A DNA stretch of 64,000 nucleotides from Croceibacterium segetis (GCF_011320115.1 NZ_JAANOZ010000003.1:124001-188000); one strand, 5' to 3'; positions 38,776 to 47,479 are shown, counted from the first letter of the stretch. Made by a program: numbers and translations. The notes: a model not told the origin generated them from the letters alone.

Positions 38776-40064
38776 GCGATCGGCCGCTCGCCGACGATCG
38801 AGAGGTCGTAGCCTTCGAGGCCGACCAGCGAGTGCTTGGTGTTGGTCAGCAGGATCATGTCATGGACGCCCAGTTCGGCGAGGATCTGCGCGCCGACGCC
38901 GTAGTCGCGCTGCTCGGGCGGCAGTTGATCGTCGTCGGCAGGCGCCTGCTTGCGATCGAGCCCTTCGATGGCCCGGGTGGCGTAATCCGGCGAGGGGCGG
39001 CTGATCAGCACGACGACGCCCGAACCTTCCTCGCCGATAATCCGCATCGCCCCTTCGAGCATGCCGTAGCGTTCGGTGTCTTGCGCGAAAATGTCGTCGA
39101 AGGTCGACAGCGCGTGCATGCGCACCAGCGTAGGCTTGCTCGGATCGATATGGCCTTTGACGAGCGCCATGGTCTCGCCCTTGGTGGCCTTGTTGTAGAA
39201 ACTCATCGCCGTCCAGTCGCCGCCCCAGCGGCTGTGGAAGCGGTCTTCGGCGCGCTTCTCGACGAGGTGGTCGTGGCGGCGGCGGTAGGCGATCAGGTCG
39301 CGGATCGTGCCGATCTTGAGGCCATGCTTGCGCCCGAAGCGCATCAGGTCCTCGAGGCGGGCCATCGAGCCGTCGTCGTTCATGACCTCGCAAATCACGC
39401 CCGAGGGATTGAGGCCGGCGAGGCGCGAGATGTCGACCGCCGCCTCTGTGTGCCCGGCGCGCACGAGCACGCCGCCTTCGCGGGCCGCGAGCGGGAACAC
39501 GTGGCCCGGCGTGACGATGTCCTCGGCAGTCTTGCTCGCGTCGATCGCCACCGAAACGGTGCGTGCGCGGTCGGCGGCGCTGATGCCGGTGGTGACGCCC
39601 TCGCGAGCTTCGATTGAGATCGTAAAGGCCGTCTGGTGGCGGGTGCCGTTGCTGCGGCTCATCGGCGGCAGCCCGAGCGTTTCGATCCGCTGCGGGGTCA
39701 GCGCCAGGCAGATCAGGCCGCGCCCGTGGGTAGCCATGAAATTGATCGCGTCCGGCGTGGCCATCTGCGCCGGGATGATCAGGTCGCCTTCGTTCTCCCG
39801 GTCCTCGTCATCGACGAGGATGAACATTCGCCCGTTGCGCGCCTCGTCGATGATTTCCTCGATCGGCACGAGCACCGGCGTGGCGTCGTTCTCCTCGAGG
39901 AAACGGTCGATCTTCGCCAGGGTCTCGGCGGTCGGATTCCAGCCCGGTTCGGTGCACTCTCGCAAGGTGTTGGCGTGCAGCCCGGCCGCACGGGCAAGGC
40001 CGGCGCGCGACATGCGCCCCTCGGCGACGAGATTGCGGACTCGGTCGATCGTTTGTGTGTTCAT
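38772..40064 (-). CDS. ribB: HTH-RibB fused to a degenerate GTP cyclohydrolase II domain
   Basis: 430 residues. Residues 1-58 are an XRE-like helix-turn-helix (GRMSRAGLARAAGLHANTLR). The 3,4-dihydroxy-2-butanone-4-phosphate synthase domain follows (about 63-270) with the acidic loop VDDEDRENEGDLIIP, RSNGTRHQTAFTISIEA and TPGHVFPLAAREGGVLVRAG. The last 150 residues align in style with RibA, but the zinc-binding cysteine cluster of active GTP cyclohydrolase II is absent (segment LSTFDDIFAQDTERYGML). So RibB is probably active and RibA inactive. Divergent from a flavin reductase gene. Confidence 0.93.
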   Translation of the reverse strand: MNTQTIDRVRNLVAEGRMSRAGLARAAGLHANTLRECTEPGWNPTAETLAKIDRFLEENDATPVLVPIEEIIDEARNGRMFILVDDEDRENEGDLIIPAQMATPDAINFMATHGRGLICLALTPQRIETLGLPPMSRSNGTRHQTAFTISIEAREGVTTGISAADRARTVSVAIDASKTAEDIVTPGHVFPLAAREGGVLVRAGHTEAAVDISRLAGLNPSGVICEVMNDDGSMARLEDLMRFGRKHGLKIGTIRDLIAYRRRHDHLVEKRAEDRFHSRWGGDWTAMSFYNKATKGETMALVKGHIDPSKPTLVRMHALSTFDDIFAQDTERYGMLEGAMRIIGEEGSGVVVLISRPSPDYATRAIEGLDRKQAPADDDQLPPEQRDYGVGAQILAELGVHDMILLTNTKHSLVGLEGYDLSIVGERPIA

Positions 40065-40076
40065 GCCGCGTCCGTT

Positions 40077-40116
40077 ATCACAATAAAATGTGATTCGGGA
40101 AGCTCAGATCACATTT
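40077..40116. promoter_or_regulatory. Operator-like inverted repeats between ribB and the flavin reductase gene
   Basis: Three related half-sites lie in a 98-base divergent intergenic region. ATCACA (40077-40082) and TGTGAT (40089-40094) are perfect inverses 6 bases apart. AAATGTGAT (40086-40094) and ATCACATTT (40108-40116) are perfect 9-base inverses separated by 13 bases. The patch is A+T-rich within a G+C-rich genome. Not the CRP arrangement (TGTGA-N6-TCACA). Position suits autoregulation of ribB, possibly by its own HTH. Confidence 0.6.
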
Positions 40117-40162
40117 ACCCTTAGCGCTTGCGCCCCGGCGCGCGCCAAAGCATGGAGAAGGC

Positions 40163-40678
40163 GTGAGCGCCGCGGCCGATAACACTGCCATTCTCGACGC
40201 CTTCCGTGCGGCGATGCGCCATGTGGCGGCGACGGTCTATGCCGTCACCACCGGGCACGTGGGCGAGCGCCACGGAATCCTGGCCACCGCGGTGAGTTCG
40301 CTCAGTTTCGAGCCGCCCTCGTTGCTCGTCTGCATCAACCGGGCCGCTTCGTTGCACGAACCGCTCGCTTGCGCCGACACCTTTTGCGTGAACGTGCTCG
40401 GCCTCGGCAATCGCGAGATCGCCGAGGTCTTCGAGAAAGCGCGAGGCGAGGATCGCTTCGGGATCGGCGATTGGCGGGAGGAGCACGGCGTTCCTGTGCT
40501 CGCCAGCGCGCAGTCGTATTTCATCTGCCGCACCGCTCACCGCCACGAATTCGGCACGCACACGATCTTCATCGGCGAGTTGATCGACGCCCGCCACCGC
40601 GAGAACGCCGCGCCGCTGACTTATTACGACCGCCATTACATCGACATCAGCGCCGCGCCCGAACGCGCCCCGCGCTGA
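40163..40678 (+). CDS. Flavin reductase family (FMN-binding split barrel) protein
   Basis: 171 residues from a GTG at 40163 with GGAG 5-8 bases before it. Flavin_Reduct domain: FRAAMRHVAATVYAVTTGHV, GILATAVSSLSFEPPSLLVC (FMN phosphate-binding), INRAASLHEPLACADTFCVN, and the end ELIDARHRENAAPLTYYDRH. These NAD(P)H:flavin reductases supply reduced flavin to two-component monooxygenases. Divergent from ribB and sharing the operator-like repeats, so its expression may be linked to flavin level. The partner oxygenase is not in this window. Confidence 0.9.
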   Translation: MSAAADNTAILDAFRAAMRHVAATVYAVTTGHVGERHGILATAVSSLSFEPPSLLVCINRAASLHEPLACADTFCVNVLGLGNREIAEVFEKARGEDRFGIGDWREEHGVPVLASAQSYFICRTAHRHEFGTHTIFIGELIDARHRENAAPLTYYDRHYIDISAAPERAPR

Positions 40679-40682
40679 CACC

Positions 40683-41684
40683 TCAGCGCATGGGCTGGTT
40701 GCGCAGGGCCATCAGGTCGTCGGGATAGCTCGCCGAGCCGGATGCCAGCTTCGAAACCTCGCTGTCGAGCATCGTCGCGCGAGCCTTTGCCGAAAGGTGC
40801 ATGCGGTCGTGGAAAACACCGCCGCTCAACTGCTTGCCGAGCTTGGAGCGCCAGAACGCCGCAGCGGCGCGAGGGTCGTAGCCGGAGTTGGCGAGCAGAT
40901 GGACGCTGAGGCGGTCGGCTTCCTTCTCCGCCTGAAGGTTGAGCCGGCGGTTACGCCCGAATTCGCCAAGCAGCCCCTTGTTGACGTCTGCCGCCGAGAG
41001 GCGATCGCGATGGTGGAGGATCGAATGCGCCAGTTCGTGGGCGAAAATCGTGGCGATTTGCTCGTCGCTCGCGCGGCTCGCCAGGCCGAAGCCGATCTGG
41101 ATCACCCGGCCGTCGGAACGCGCGTCGTTGCCCTGATCGGCGAGAATCTCGACCAGCGCGAGGCATTCCTGCTGCGCCGGGATCGTCACTTCGCGCGCTT
41201 GCCCGGCGTGCGCGATGCCGAGCACGAGCGGCTTGCCCGGCGAATGCGCGGACAGCAGTGCAAATGCGGAATCGCGCAAGGGTGAAGCGAGCAGGTCGGG
41301 CTGCTTGGCAATCGCCTGTCCGTCGACCGAGAGCAGCCCGTCGTCACGCTCGATCCCGGCTTGCGCGGCGGCGGAGCCCGGCAGAACGGCCGCAAAGGCC
41401 ACCGGCGCCGCGAACGGTGGACGGGCTTGCGCCGAATATTGGTCGGCGCTCTGCAAGGCGACGCCCAGGCCTGGCATCGTTCGGTCGCAGAGGGCCACGT
41501 TGCGGGCCAGAATTGGCTCGGCGATCTTCAGCAGCCGTTCGTCCTGCGAGCGCAAAGGAGCAAGCGAGTCGTCGGTCGCAAGCGCCGGCGCGGCGGCGGC
41601 GAGCGCGAGAATCGCCAGCCATTTCAGGCATGCGGCCGGCCGAGCAACCGGCCGGGGCGTATCATGGCATAAGGAAACGTTCAT
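40683..41684 (-). CDS. M48 family zinc peptidase with an N-terminal PDZ-like domain, secreted
   Basis: 333 residues. A charged stretch precedes a Sec signal (KWLAILALAAAAPALA, cleavage near residue 37). Then a PDZ-like part (PVAFAAVLPGSAAAQAGIER, DDGLLSVDGQAI). The peptidase domain has the zinc motif AHELAHSILHH and the third-ligand segment QAEKEADRLSVHLLANSGYD. The M48 family includes BepA/LoiP-type envelope quality-control proteases. Here the PDZ precedes the peptidase domain. It converges with the flavin reductase gene, 4 bases apart. Confidence 0.88.
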   Translation of the reverse strand: MNVSLCHDTPRPVARPAACLKWLAILALAAAAPALATDDSLAPLRSQDERLLKIAEPILARNVALCDRTMPGLGVALQSADQYSAQARPPFAAPVAFAAVLPGSAAAQAGIERDDGLLSVDGQAIAKQPDLLASPLRDSAFALLSAHSPGKPLVLGIAHAGQAREVTIPAQQECLALVEILADQGNDARSDGRVIQIGFGLASRASDEQIATIFAHELAHSILHHRDRLSAADVNKGLLGEFGRNRRLNLQAEKEADRLSVHLLANSGYDPRAAAAFWRSKLGKQLSGGVFHDRMHLSAKARATMLDSEVSKLASGSASYPDDLMALRNQPMR

Positions 41685-41807
41685 AATTGCCCTGCAATAG
41701 GCGCCGCGGTAGGGTTTCTTTCCAATGAAGGGAACTGAACCCCTGCCGGGGAATTGGCAATCGACCGCTCGTTGTGATGAGTTGAGACAAAATTGCGCCG
41801 CGGACGG

Positions 41808-41835
41808 TTGACTGGACAGACCATGGTGGTATCCC
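41808..41835 (+). promoter_or_regulatory. Possible sigma-70 promoter of the small membrane peptide gene
   Basis: TTGACT (41808-41813) and TATCCC (41830-41835) are separated by 16 bases, about 30 bases upstream of the ATG at 41864. The -35 is near consensus; the -10 matches only in its first three bases. Confidence 0.35.
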
Positions 41836-41863
41836 GGGGTCGAGATTATAGGAAGGGCATCAA

Positions 41864-42082
41864 ATGGTTATTCGTAAGACGCTTTCCAGCTTGGTAGCTG
41901 CCGGGTTGGTTCTTGGTTCGACGGCTGCGGTCGCCGCGGAAGCGCGCGATGCTTCGCCCGTCTCCGAGTCTGAAGATCTGGCTGGTATTGGCACGTTCGG
42001 CATTCTGCTCGGGCTGCTTATCGTTGCCGGCGTGGTGGCGATCATCGCTACCGACGACAACAACAACCCGGTCAGCCCGTAG
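41864..42082 (+). CDS. Small secreted or membrane peptide with Gly/Ile-rich C-terminal segment
   Basis: 72 residues. N-terminal signal MVIRKTLSSLVAAGLVLGST then AAVAAEARD (cleavage near A25), a short Asp/Ser-rich linker, and one hydrophobic segment FGILLGLLIVAGVVAIIATD, ending DDNNNPVSP. Ribosome site GGAAGGG lies 5-11 bases before the ATG. A strong terminator follows 22 bases after the stop, so this is a monocistronic, probably well-expressed gene. Similar short proteins occur widely in sphingomonads with no known role. Confidence 0.75.
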   Translation: MVIRKTLSSLVAAGLVLGSTAAVAAEARDASPVSESEDLAGIGTFGILLGLLIVAGVVAIIATDDNNNPVSP

Positions 42083-42104
42083 TCTTCGGTCGATCAGGAA
42101 AACG

Positions 42105-42133
42105 AAAACGGCGGGGCTTTCCCGCCGTTTTTT
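42105..42133 (+). terminator. Strong intrinsic terminator after the small peptide gene
   Basis: AAAACGGCGGG (42105-42115) and CCCGCCGTTTT (42121-42131) form a perfect 11-bp stem with a 5-base loop, continued by two more T (six in all). The leading A-run makes it partly bidirectional, so it can also serve the convergent oxidase gene. Confidence 0.9.
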
Positions 42134-42138
42134 ATTGT

Positions 42139-43311
42139 CTATCGAACAAGCGATTCAACCGCAGCCGCTCGCACTTCGCTAATGTTTCGCGCGCCGAGCA
42201 TCGCCATCGTGCGTATTGTTTCGGAGCGCAGTAGCGCGATCGCCCGCGCCACCCCCGGTTCTCCGAACGCGGCGAGGCCGTAAAGCGGCGCACGACCCGC
42301 AAGCACGGCATCCGCTCCGAGCGCGACCGCCTTCACCACATCGCTGCCCCGGCGTACGCCGCTGTCGAGGAACAAGGTCAGCCGGCCTCCCACGGCGTCG
42401 ACGATTTCCGGCAAGGCTTCTATTGGCGCGATCGAGCAATCGAGCGCCCGCGCGCCGTGATTCGACACCACAATTCCGTCAGCGCCGAGCGCCAGCGCCT
42501 GCCTGGCGTCCTCGGGATGCAGCACGCCCTTGAGCACGAACTTGCCTGGCCAGCGGTCGCGCAACTCCTTGATCCCGTCCCAGCCGAGATCGTCCTGCTT
42601 GAACAGCGCTCCCGGCGGCGCACCCTTGGTGACTTTGGCGCGCAGCCGGTCGGGCAGGTTGGCTTGGGTCGGAATACCGCCTTCGAGCAGGTAGCGGCCC
42701 ATCACGCCGGCAAGCCAGCGCGGATGGGTCAGGACGTCGAGCGTGTTGCGCGCGTTCAGTTTGAACGGCGTGCCGAAACCGCTGCGGTAGATGTACTCGC
42801 GGTTCGGCGGTACCGGCAGATCGAGCGTGACGAACAGCGCTTCGCAGCCGTGCACCCAGGCGCGGTCAATCACCGCGTAGGAAAGCGAGCGGTCTTCCCA
42901 CAGGTAGAGCTGGAACCACTGCCTCCCGCCGGCCTCGGCAATCCGCTCCAGGTCCATCGTGCTCGCGCTCGAGATGATGAACGGCACGCCGGCCCCGGCC
43001 GCGGCGCGGGCCAGGGCGAGATCGCCCTTGTGCCACATCAAGCCGGCGGCACCGGTCGGGGCGATGGCGAGCGGAAAAGGGACCTTTTGGTCGAATATCT
43101 CGGTAGACGGGTCGATCTTGTCGACACCGCGCAAGACCCGCGGGCGAAAGGTTATCGTCTCGAAGGCCGCACGATTGCGCGCCATGCCGCATTCGTCCTC
43201 GACCCCCCGCTCGGCGTATTCCCAGATTCCGAGGGGCAGGCGTCGCCGCGCCCGCTCGCGCAAGTCGGCGATGTTGTAGCAGCCAAGGTCGCCAAGCGAC
43301 TTTGCGGCCAT
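42139..43311 (-). CDS. FMN-dependent alpha-hydroxy acid oxidase/dehydrogenase (LldD-like)
   Basis: 390 residues from MAAKSLGDLGCYNIADLRER at 43311, overlapping the SDR stop by one base. FMN-dependent TIM barrel: FPLAIAPTGAAGLMWHKGDL, FIISSASTMDLERIAEAG, WFQLYLWEDR, and the active-site SNHGARALDCSIAP with catalytic His and Arg. The usual motif is SNHGGRQLD, so a Gly and a Gln are replaced. C-terminal DSGVRRGSDVVKAVALGADA binds the FMN phosphate. Oxidises L-lactate, mandelate or similar acids. Probably coupled to the SDR in one pathway. Confidence 0.92.
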   Translation of the reverse strand: MAAKSLGDLGCYNIADLRERARRRLPLGIWEYAERGVEDECGMARNRAAFETITFRPRVLRGVDKIDPSTEIFDQKVPFPLAIAPTGAAGLMWHKGDLALARAAAGAGVPFIISSASTMDLERIAEAGGRQWFQLYLWEDRSLSYAVIDRAWVHGCEALFVTLDLPVPPNREYIYRSGFGTPFKLNARNTLDVLTHPRWLAGVMGRYLLEGGIPTQANLPDRLRAKVTKGAPPGALFKQDDLGWDGIKELRDRWPGKFVLKGVLHPEDARQALALGADGIVVSNHGARALDCSIAPIEALPEIVDAVGGRLTLFLDSGVRRGSDVVKAVALGADAVLAGRAPLYGLAAFGEPGVARAIALLRSETIRTMAMLGARNISEVRAAAVESLVR

Positions 43312-44039
43312 CAGCCGCGCCCGAGGAACGGGATCTTGTTCTGCACGACCATGCCTTCGTAGAAATTGAGGTGATCGGGGATGTCGCACATGTGGATGAT
43401 CACATCGGCGATGTCCTTCGGATCGGCGGTCAGGTCGTCCGGCAGCTTGACCGCGCCCGGCGCGATCTCGGTGGCGACGATGCCGGGATGGAAGATGGAC
43501 GCCGCGATGTTGAACTCGCGCCCGTCGATCGCCAGCGACCGGGTCAAGCCGTCGAGGCCCCATTTGCTCGCTGCGTAGGCCGGGCTGTTCTGCCGCGGCA
43601 CCCGCGCCGAGATCGAGCCGATGTTGAGTATCCGCCCGCGGCCCTTGCCCTTCATCACCCGGAACGCCGCGCGGCTGCACAGGAAGGCGCTGGTGAGGTT
43701 GGTCTCGATCACCTGGTGCCACAGCTCGAGCGGCATCTCGTCGACCGGCGTGCTGTCGGCGATGCCGGCGTTGTTGATCAGCACGTCGACGGTGCCGAAG
43801 CGCTCGACGGCCCGCGCAAAGAGGTTGTCGACGTCGGATTCGCTGGTCACGTCGGTGGTCACCGCCAGCGCTTCGCCGCCCAGGCTTTCGAGCCGCCCGA
43901 CCAGCGCCGACAGCCGCTCCGCACGCCGCGCCGCGAGCGCGACCTTCGCGCCCTTCTCGACGAATGCAATCGCGCAGGCCTCGCCGATACCGGAGCTGGC
44001 TCCGGTCACCACCGCCACGCGGCCCTTCAAGATGCTCAA
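43311..44039 (-). CDS. Short-chain dehydrogenase/reductase
   Basis: 242 residues. Classical SDR: cofactor motif TGASSGIGEA, NNAG at VLINNAGIADS, catalytic Ser in NIGSISARVP, and YxxxK in SPAYAASKWG. The Arg-rich region after the first strand (LAARRAERL) favours NADP. Similar to serine/3-hydroxy-acid dehydrogenase-like (YdfG) enzymes, though the substrate is open. Linked by a one-base overlap to the alpha-hydroxy acid oxidase. tRNA-Lys lies 82 bases upstream on the same strand. Confidence 0.93.
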   Translation of the reverse strand: MSILKGRVAVVTGASSGIGEACAIAFVEKGAKVALAARRAERLSALVGRLESLGGEALAVTTDVTSESDVDNLFARAVERFGTVDVLINNAGIADSTPVDEMPLELWHQVIETNLTSAFLCSRAAFRVMKGKGRGRILNIGSISARVPRQNSPAYAASKWGLDGLTRSLAIDGREFNIAASIFHPGIVATEIAPGAVKLPDDLTADPKDIADVIIHMCDIPDHLNFYEGMVVQNKIPFLGRG

Positions 44040-44121
44040 CGGTCTTCCCCTTGGACTGGACGTGCCTCGCCGCTTACCGCGCCGGCAGCCGATGCGAAAC
44101 CGTCAATCTTTCGGGGGAGGG

Positions 44122-44197
<76 letters not shown>

Positions 44198-44219
44198 ATC
44201 CCGGGCTGGAAAACCGCGG

Positions 44220-44234
44220 CCGGCGAATCGCCGG
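44220..44234 (-). terminator. Short hairpin between rodA and tRNA-Lys
   Basis: CCGGCG (44220-44225) and CGCCGG (44229-44234) pair around AAT. On the minus strand a TTTT follows a few bases later. A weak terminator for the mre-rodA operon is possible. Confidence 0.3.
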
Positions 44235-44285
44235 GAGCGGCCCATATAGCGATTGCCGCCGATGATAAAAGGGCCTTGGCGCCGC

Positions 44286-45404
44286 CTAGAGCAATCCCGG
44301 CGTGCTGGCCTTGCGGCTCCAGCGGTCGACCATCATCAAGGTCCCGACGCAGATCATGTTGGTCATCATCGACGAACCGCCATAGCTGAGGAACGGCAAC
44401 GGGATGCCGACCACCGGAGCCAGGCCCATGACCATCATCATGTTGACGGCGGCGTAGAAGAAAATCGTCGCGGTCATCCCGCCGGCGAGCAGGCGGCTGA
44501 AGCGATCGGGCGCGCGGCGGGCGACGCCGAGGCCCCAGCGCAGCACCACGCCGAACACCAGCAGCACGAACAGCCCGCCGAGCAGGCCCCATTCCTCGGC
44601 CATCGTCGCGAACACGAAATCGGTATGCGCTTCGGGAAGGTAGTTGAGGTGGCTCTGCGAACCGTTGCCGAATCCCTTGCCGAGGATTCCGCCCGAGCCG
44701 ATGGCGATTTGCGACTGGGTGATGTGGTACCCCGTGCCCAGGGCATCGCTTTCCGGGTTGAGGAAGGTCGTCACCCGCGCGCGCTGGTAATCGTGCAGCA
44801 CGAAGAAATAGGCGAGCGGAGCCGCCAGGGCGCCCGCCGCGCCGGCTCCCAGGAACCATTTGAGCGGCAATCCCGCGAGAAACATCACCACAGCGCCGGC
44901 GAAGGTTATCGCCAGCGCAGTGCCGAGATCGGGCTGCAACAGGACCAGCACCATCGGCACGCCGATGAGGACCGCCGGCGGCACCAGCGACCGCCAGTTC
45001 GCGACCATTCCGGCGGGCAGGGTGTTGTAGAAATTCGCCAGCACCAGCACGATCGTCGGCTTCATCAGCTCGGAAGGCTGCAGCACCAGCGGGCCGAGCG
45101 TCAGCCAGCGCTGGCTGCCGCCGCTGATGTGTCCCAGCGCCTCGACCAGGACCAGCATCAGGCAGACCGCGCCGTAGACCGGATAGACCGCCCAGCGGAC
45201 CAGGTCGGCAGGCGCATAGGAAATGGCAATGGCGAGCAGGACGAACAGGCCGAAACGCATGAGGTGCGGCGCGGCGTACGGGTACAACGATCCGCCCGCA
45301 GCCGAGTACAGCACCGCGGCGCCGAAGCCGGTCAGCAGGGCGAGCGGCAGCAGGGCGCGCCACGGCAGGGTCGCGATCGGTTGCGGGAGCAGACCGCGGG
45401 CCAT
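44286..45404 (-). CDS. rodA: Rod shape-determining protein RodA (SEDS glycosyltransferase)
   Basis: 372 residues with about 10 membrane segments. SEDS motifs: GGSQRWLTLGPLVLQPSELM (catalytic-loop region), QPDLGTALAITFAGAVVMF, SGGILGKGFGNGSQSHLNYL, PEAHTDFVFATMAEEWGLLG, and the end VVGIPLPFLSYGGSSMMTNM. RodA polymerises lipid II glycan strands together with PBP2 during elongation. The ATG overlaps the mrdA stop (TAATG), so the two are translationally coupled. Last gene of mreB-mreC-mreD-mrdA-rodA. Confidence 0.98.
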   Translation of the reverse strand: MARGLLPQPIATLPWRALLPLALLTGFGAAVLYSAAGGSLYPYAAPHLMRFGLFVLLAIAISYAPADLVRWAVYPVYGAVCLMLVLVEALGHISGGSQRWLTLGPLVLQPSELMKPTIVLVLANFYNTLPAGMVANWRSLVPPAVLIGVPMVLVLLQPDLGTALAITFAGAVVMFLAGLPLKWFLGAGAAGALAAPLAYFFVLHDYQRARVTTFLNPESDALGTGYHITQSQIAIGSGGILGKGFGNGSQSHLNYLPEAHTDFVFATMAEEWGLLGGLFVLLVFGVVLRWGLGVARRAPDRFSRLLAGGMTATIFFYAAVNMMMVMGLAPVVGIPLPFLSYGGSSMMTNMICVGTLMMVDRWSRKASTPGLL

Positions 45405-47476
45405 TACCGGCGATCTCCGCGTTCGGCCGGGCCGGTACTGGGCGCGCGCGGCTCATCGGAAGGTTGCCCGCCGCCAGAAGCGGCCGCCTTGGCTTCGCCG
45501 CTCTCGACGTTGGTGACGACCCCGTTCGTTAGGGGAGGCGTCTCGCCCCCTTCGGACTGGGTCATGGCGGCCTGGACGGCCGCGTCGCTCGCCGCCTTCG
45601 GCACGGCGGCTCCGTACTGGGCGGCATAGGCGCTGTACTTGGCCGCCATGCGTTCGGCCGGTGTGCCCCCCCAGGTCTTCTCCATCTCGAGGAGCGCAGA
45701 CCATGCCTTGGCCGGATCGAACAGGCAGGTCATGACGTCCTTGGCGATCGGCGCCGCCGCGCTCGCCCCGAACCCGCCGTGCTCGACCACGACGGCCATC
45801 GCGTAGCGTGGGGCTTCCGAGGGCGCGAAGCATATGAACCACGAGTGATCGCGCGTCTTCCATGCGCCGCCGCCTCCGCGGCTGAGCAACTTGCGGACCT
45901 GGGCCGTGCCGGTCTTGCCCGACATGGTAACGCCGGGGACCTGCAGCCGGCTGCCGGCACCGGTGCCCGAGCCGTTGACCACGCGGAACATGCCGTCGCG
46001 GGTGACGGCGAGCTGTTCGGGGGTGAACGGCAGGGCGGGGCCGGGCGGCTTCGGGTGTCCGAACATCAGCGAGGGCACCAGGTCGCGGCCGCTGGCGATC
46101 CGCGAGGTCATCACCGCCAGCTGCAGCGGGGAAACCAGCACGTATCCCTGGCCGATCGCCGCGTTGAGGCCGTCCGCCGCGGTCCATTCCTGCTTGTAGC
46201 GGCGCTTCTTCCACTCGGGATCGGGCACCGTGCCGTAGCGCTGGTTGACCCCCGGCAGATCGAATTCCTGCCCCAGGCCGAGCTTGCGGGCGACCGGCGC
46301 GACATTCTCGTAGCCGACGCGGTGGACCATGCTCCAGAAATAGGTGTTGCAGCTGTGCTCGATGGCTCCGCGCATGTCGAGCGAGCCGTGGACCGCGTCG
46401 CAGCGGAAGAAGCGGTTGCCGAGCTGATAGCCGCCCGGACAGTTGACGTGCTCCTCGGGCGATACGCCCTGCAACTGCAAAGCCAGGCTGGCCATCGGCT
46501 TGACCGTCGAACCCGGCGGATAAAGGCCGCGCACCGCCTTGTTCAGCAACGGGATGTGGTCGTCCTCGTTGAGCATCTTCCACTCGATCCGCCCGATGCC
46601 GTTGGCGAACGTATTGGGATCGAAGCAGGGCATCGAGGTCATCGTGAGAATGCCGCCCGTGTGGCAATCGATTACCACGACGGCCGCCGATTGCAGGCCG
46701 ATGCGGCGCGCGGCGAAGTCCTGCAGCTGGCCGTCGATCGTCAGCTGGATCGATTGGCCCTGAACGTCCTCGCGAGTGTCGAGGTCGCGAACGATGCGGC
46801 CAGAGGCGGTGACTTCGGTGCGTCGCGCGCCGGGTTCGCCGCGCAGCACCTGTTCGTACTCTTTCTCGAGCCCGTCCTTGCCGAGCTTGAAGCCGGGGGT
46901 GACCAGCAGGGGAATGCGTTCCTTGTCGTATTCCTCCTTGTTGGCCGCGCCGACATAGCCCAGCAAGTGGCCCACCGCCGGTCCGGTGGGGTAATAGCGC
47001 GAGTAGCCGCGCTGCGGCACCACGCCGGGCAGCTCGGGCAGCCGCACGCTGATCGCGGCGAACTGGTCGTAATCGAGCCCGTCCGCAACCGGGACCGCCT
47101 GGAAGCGGGCCGCATCGGCAATCTTCGTGTTGAGGTCGGCCAGCTGATCGGGCTTGAGGGCGAGCAACTCGCCCAGCGCCGCCACCTCGCGCGGAGGGTC
47201 CTTCAGCCGCACAGGGATGATGTCGACGCGGAAATCGGCCCGATTCGACGCGAGCGGAGCCCCCTTGCGGTCGAGGATCCATCCACGGCGCGGCGGGATG
47301 AGCGTCAGGTTGACCCTGTTGCTCTCGGATTCCATCTCGTACTTTTCGTTCTCGGCCACCGCGATGTAGCCCATTCGCGCGGCGAGCAGCAGGCCGACGC
47401 CGCCCTGCACGGCGCCGATGACGAAAGTGCGCCGGTCGAAACTCTGGCGGAGCGTTGAGGTGGTCAGCTTCGCCAT
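45404..47476 (-). CDS. mrdA: Penicillin-binding protein 2
   Basis: 690 residues. One N-terminal membrane segment, a pedestal domain (YPPRRGWILDRKG-type start seen as PPRRGWILDRKGAPLASNR), then a class B transpeptidase. The catalytic motifs are SxxK in PPGSTVKPM, SxN in EHSCNTYFW, and KTG in MSGKTGTAQV. Cross-links peptidoglycan in the elongasome with RodA. A Thr/Ser/Gly-rich C-terminal extension of about 60 residues (about 630-690) follows the catalytic domain. Three bases separate it from mreD. Confidence 0.97.
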   Translation of the reverse strand: MAKLTTSTLRQSFDRRTFVIGAVQGGVGLLLAARMGYIAVAENEKYEMESESNRVNLTLIPPRRGWILDRKGAPLASNRADFRVDIIPVRLKDPPREVAALGELLALKPDQLADLNTKIADAARFQAVPVADGLDYDQFAAISVRLPELPGVVPQRGYSRYYPTGPAVGHLLGYVGAANKEEYDKERIPLLVTPGFKLGKDGLEKEYEQVLRGEPGARRTEVTASGRIVRDLDTREDVQGQSIQLTIDGQLQDFAARRIGLQSAAVVVIDCHTGGILTMTSMPCFDPNTFANGIGRIEWKMLNEDDHIPLLNKAVRGLYPPGSTVKPMASLALQLQGVSPEEHVNCPGGYQLGNRFFRCDAVHGSLDMRGAIEHSCNTYFWSMVHRVGYENVAPVARKLGLGQEFDLPGVNQRYGTVPDPEWKKRRYKQEWTAADGLNAAIGQGYVLVSPLQLAVMTSRIASGRDLVPSLMFGHPKPPGPALPFTPEQLAVTRDGMFRVVNGSGTGAGSRLQVPGVTMSGKTGTAQVRKLLSRGGGGAWKTRDHSWFICFAPSEAPRYAMAVVVEHGGFGASAAAPIAKDVMTCLFDPAKAWSALLEMEKTWGGTPAERMAAKYSAYAAQYGAAVPKAASDAAVQAAMTQSEGGETPPLTNGVVTNVESGEAKAAASGGGQPSDEPRAPSTGPAERGDRR

Positions 47477-47479
47477 CGC

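Noticed and set aside
40077-40116. CRP/FNR site
   Set aside because: The half-sites resemble TGTGA, but orientation and spacing (TCACA-N8-TGTGA, then TGTGA-N15-TCACA) do not match TGTGA-N6-TCACA.
40065-40162. FMN riboswitch before ribB
   Set aside because: The gap is only 98 bases and lacks the conserved AGGG...GAUUC and other RFN segments; inverted repeats suggest a protein-bound operator instead.
45779-47458. Long plus-strand frame opposite mrdA
   Set aside because: Antisense shadow; mrdA has all PBP2 motifs and complete length.
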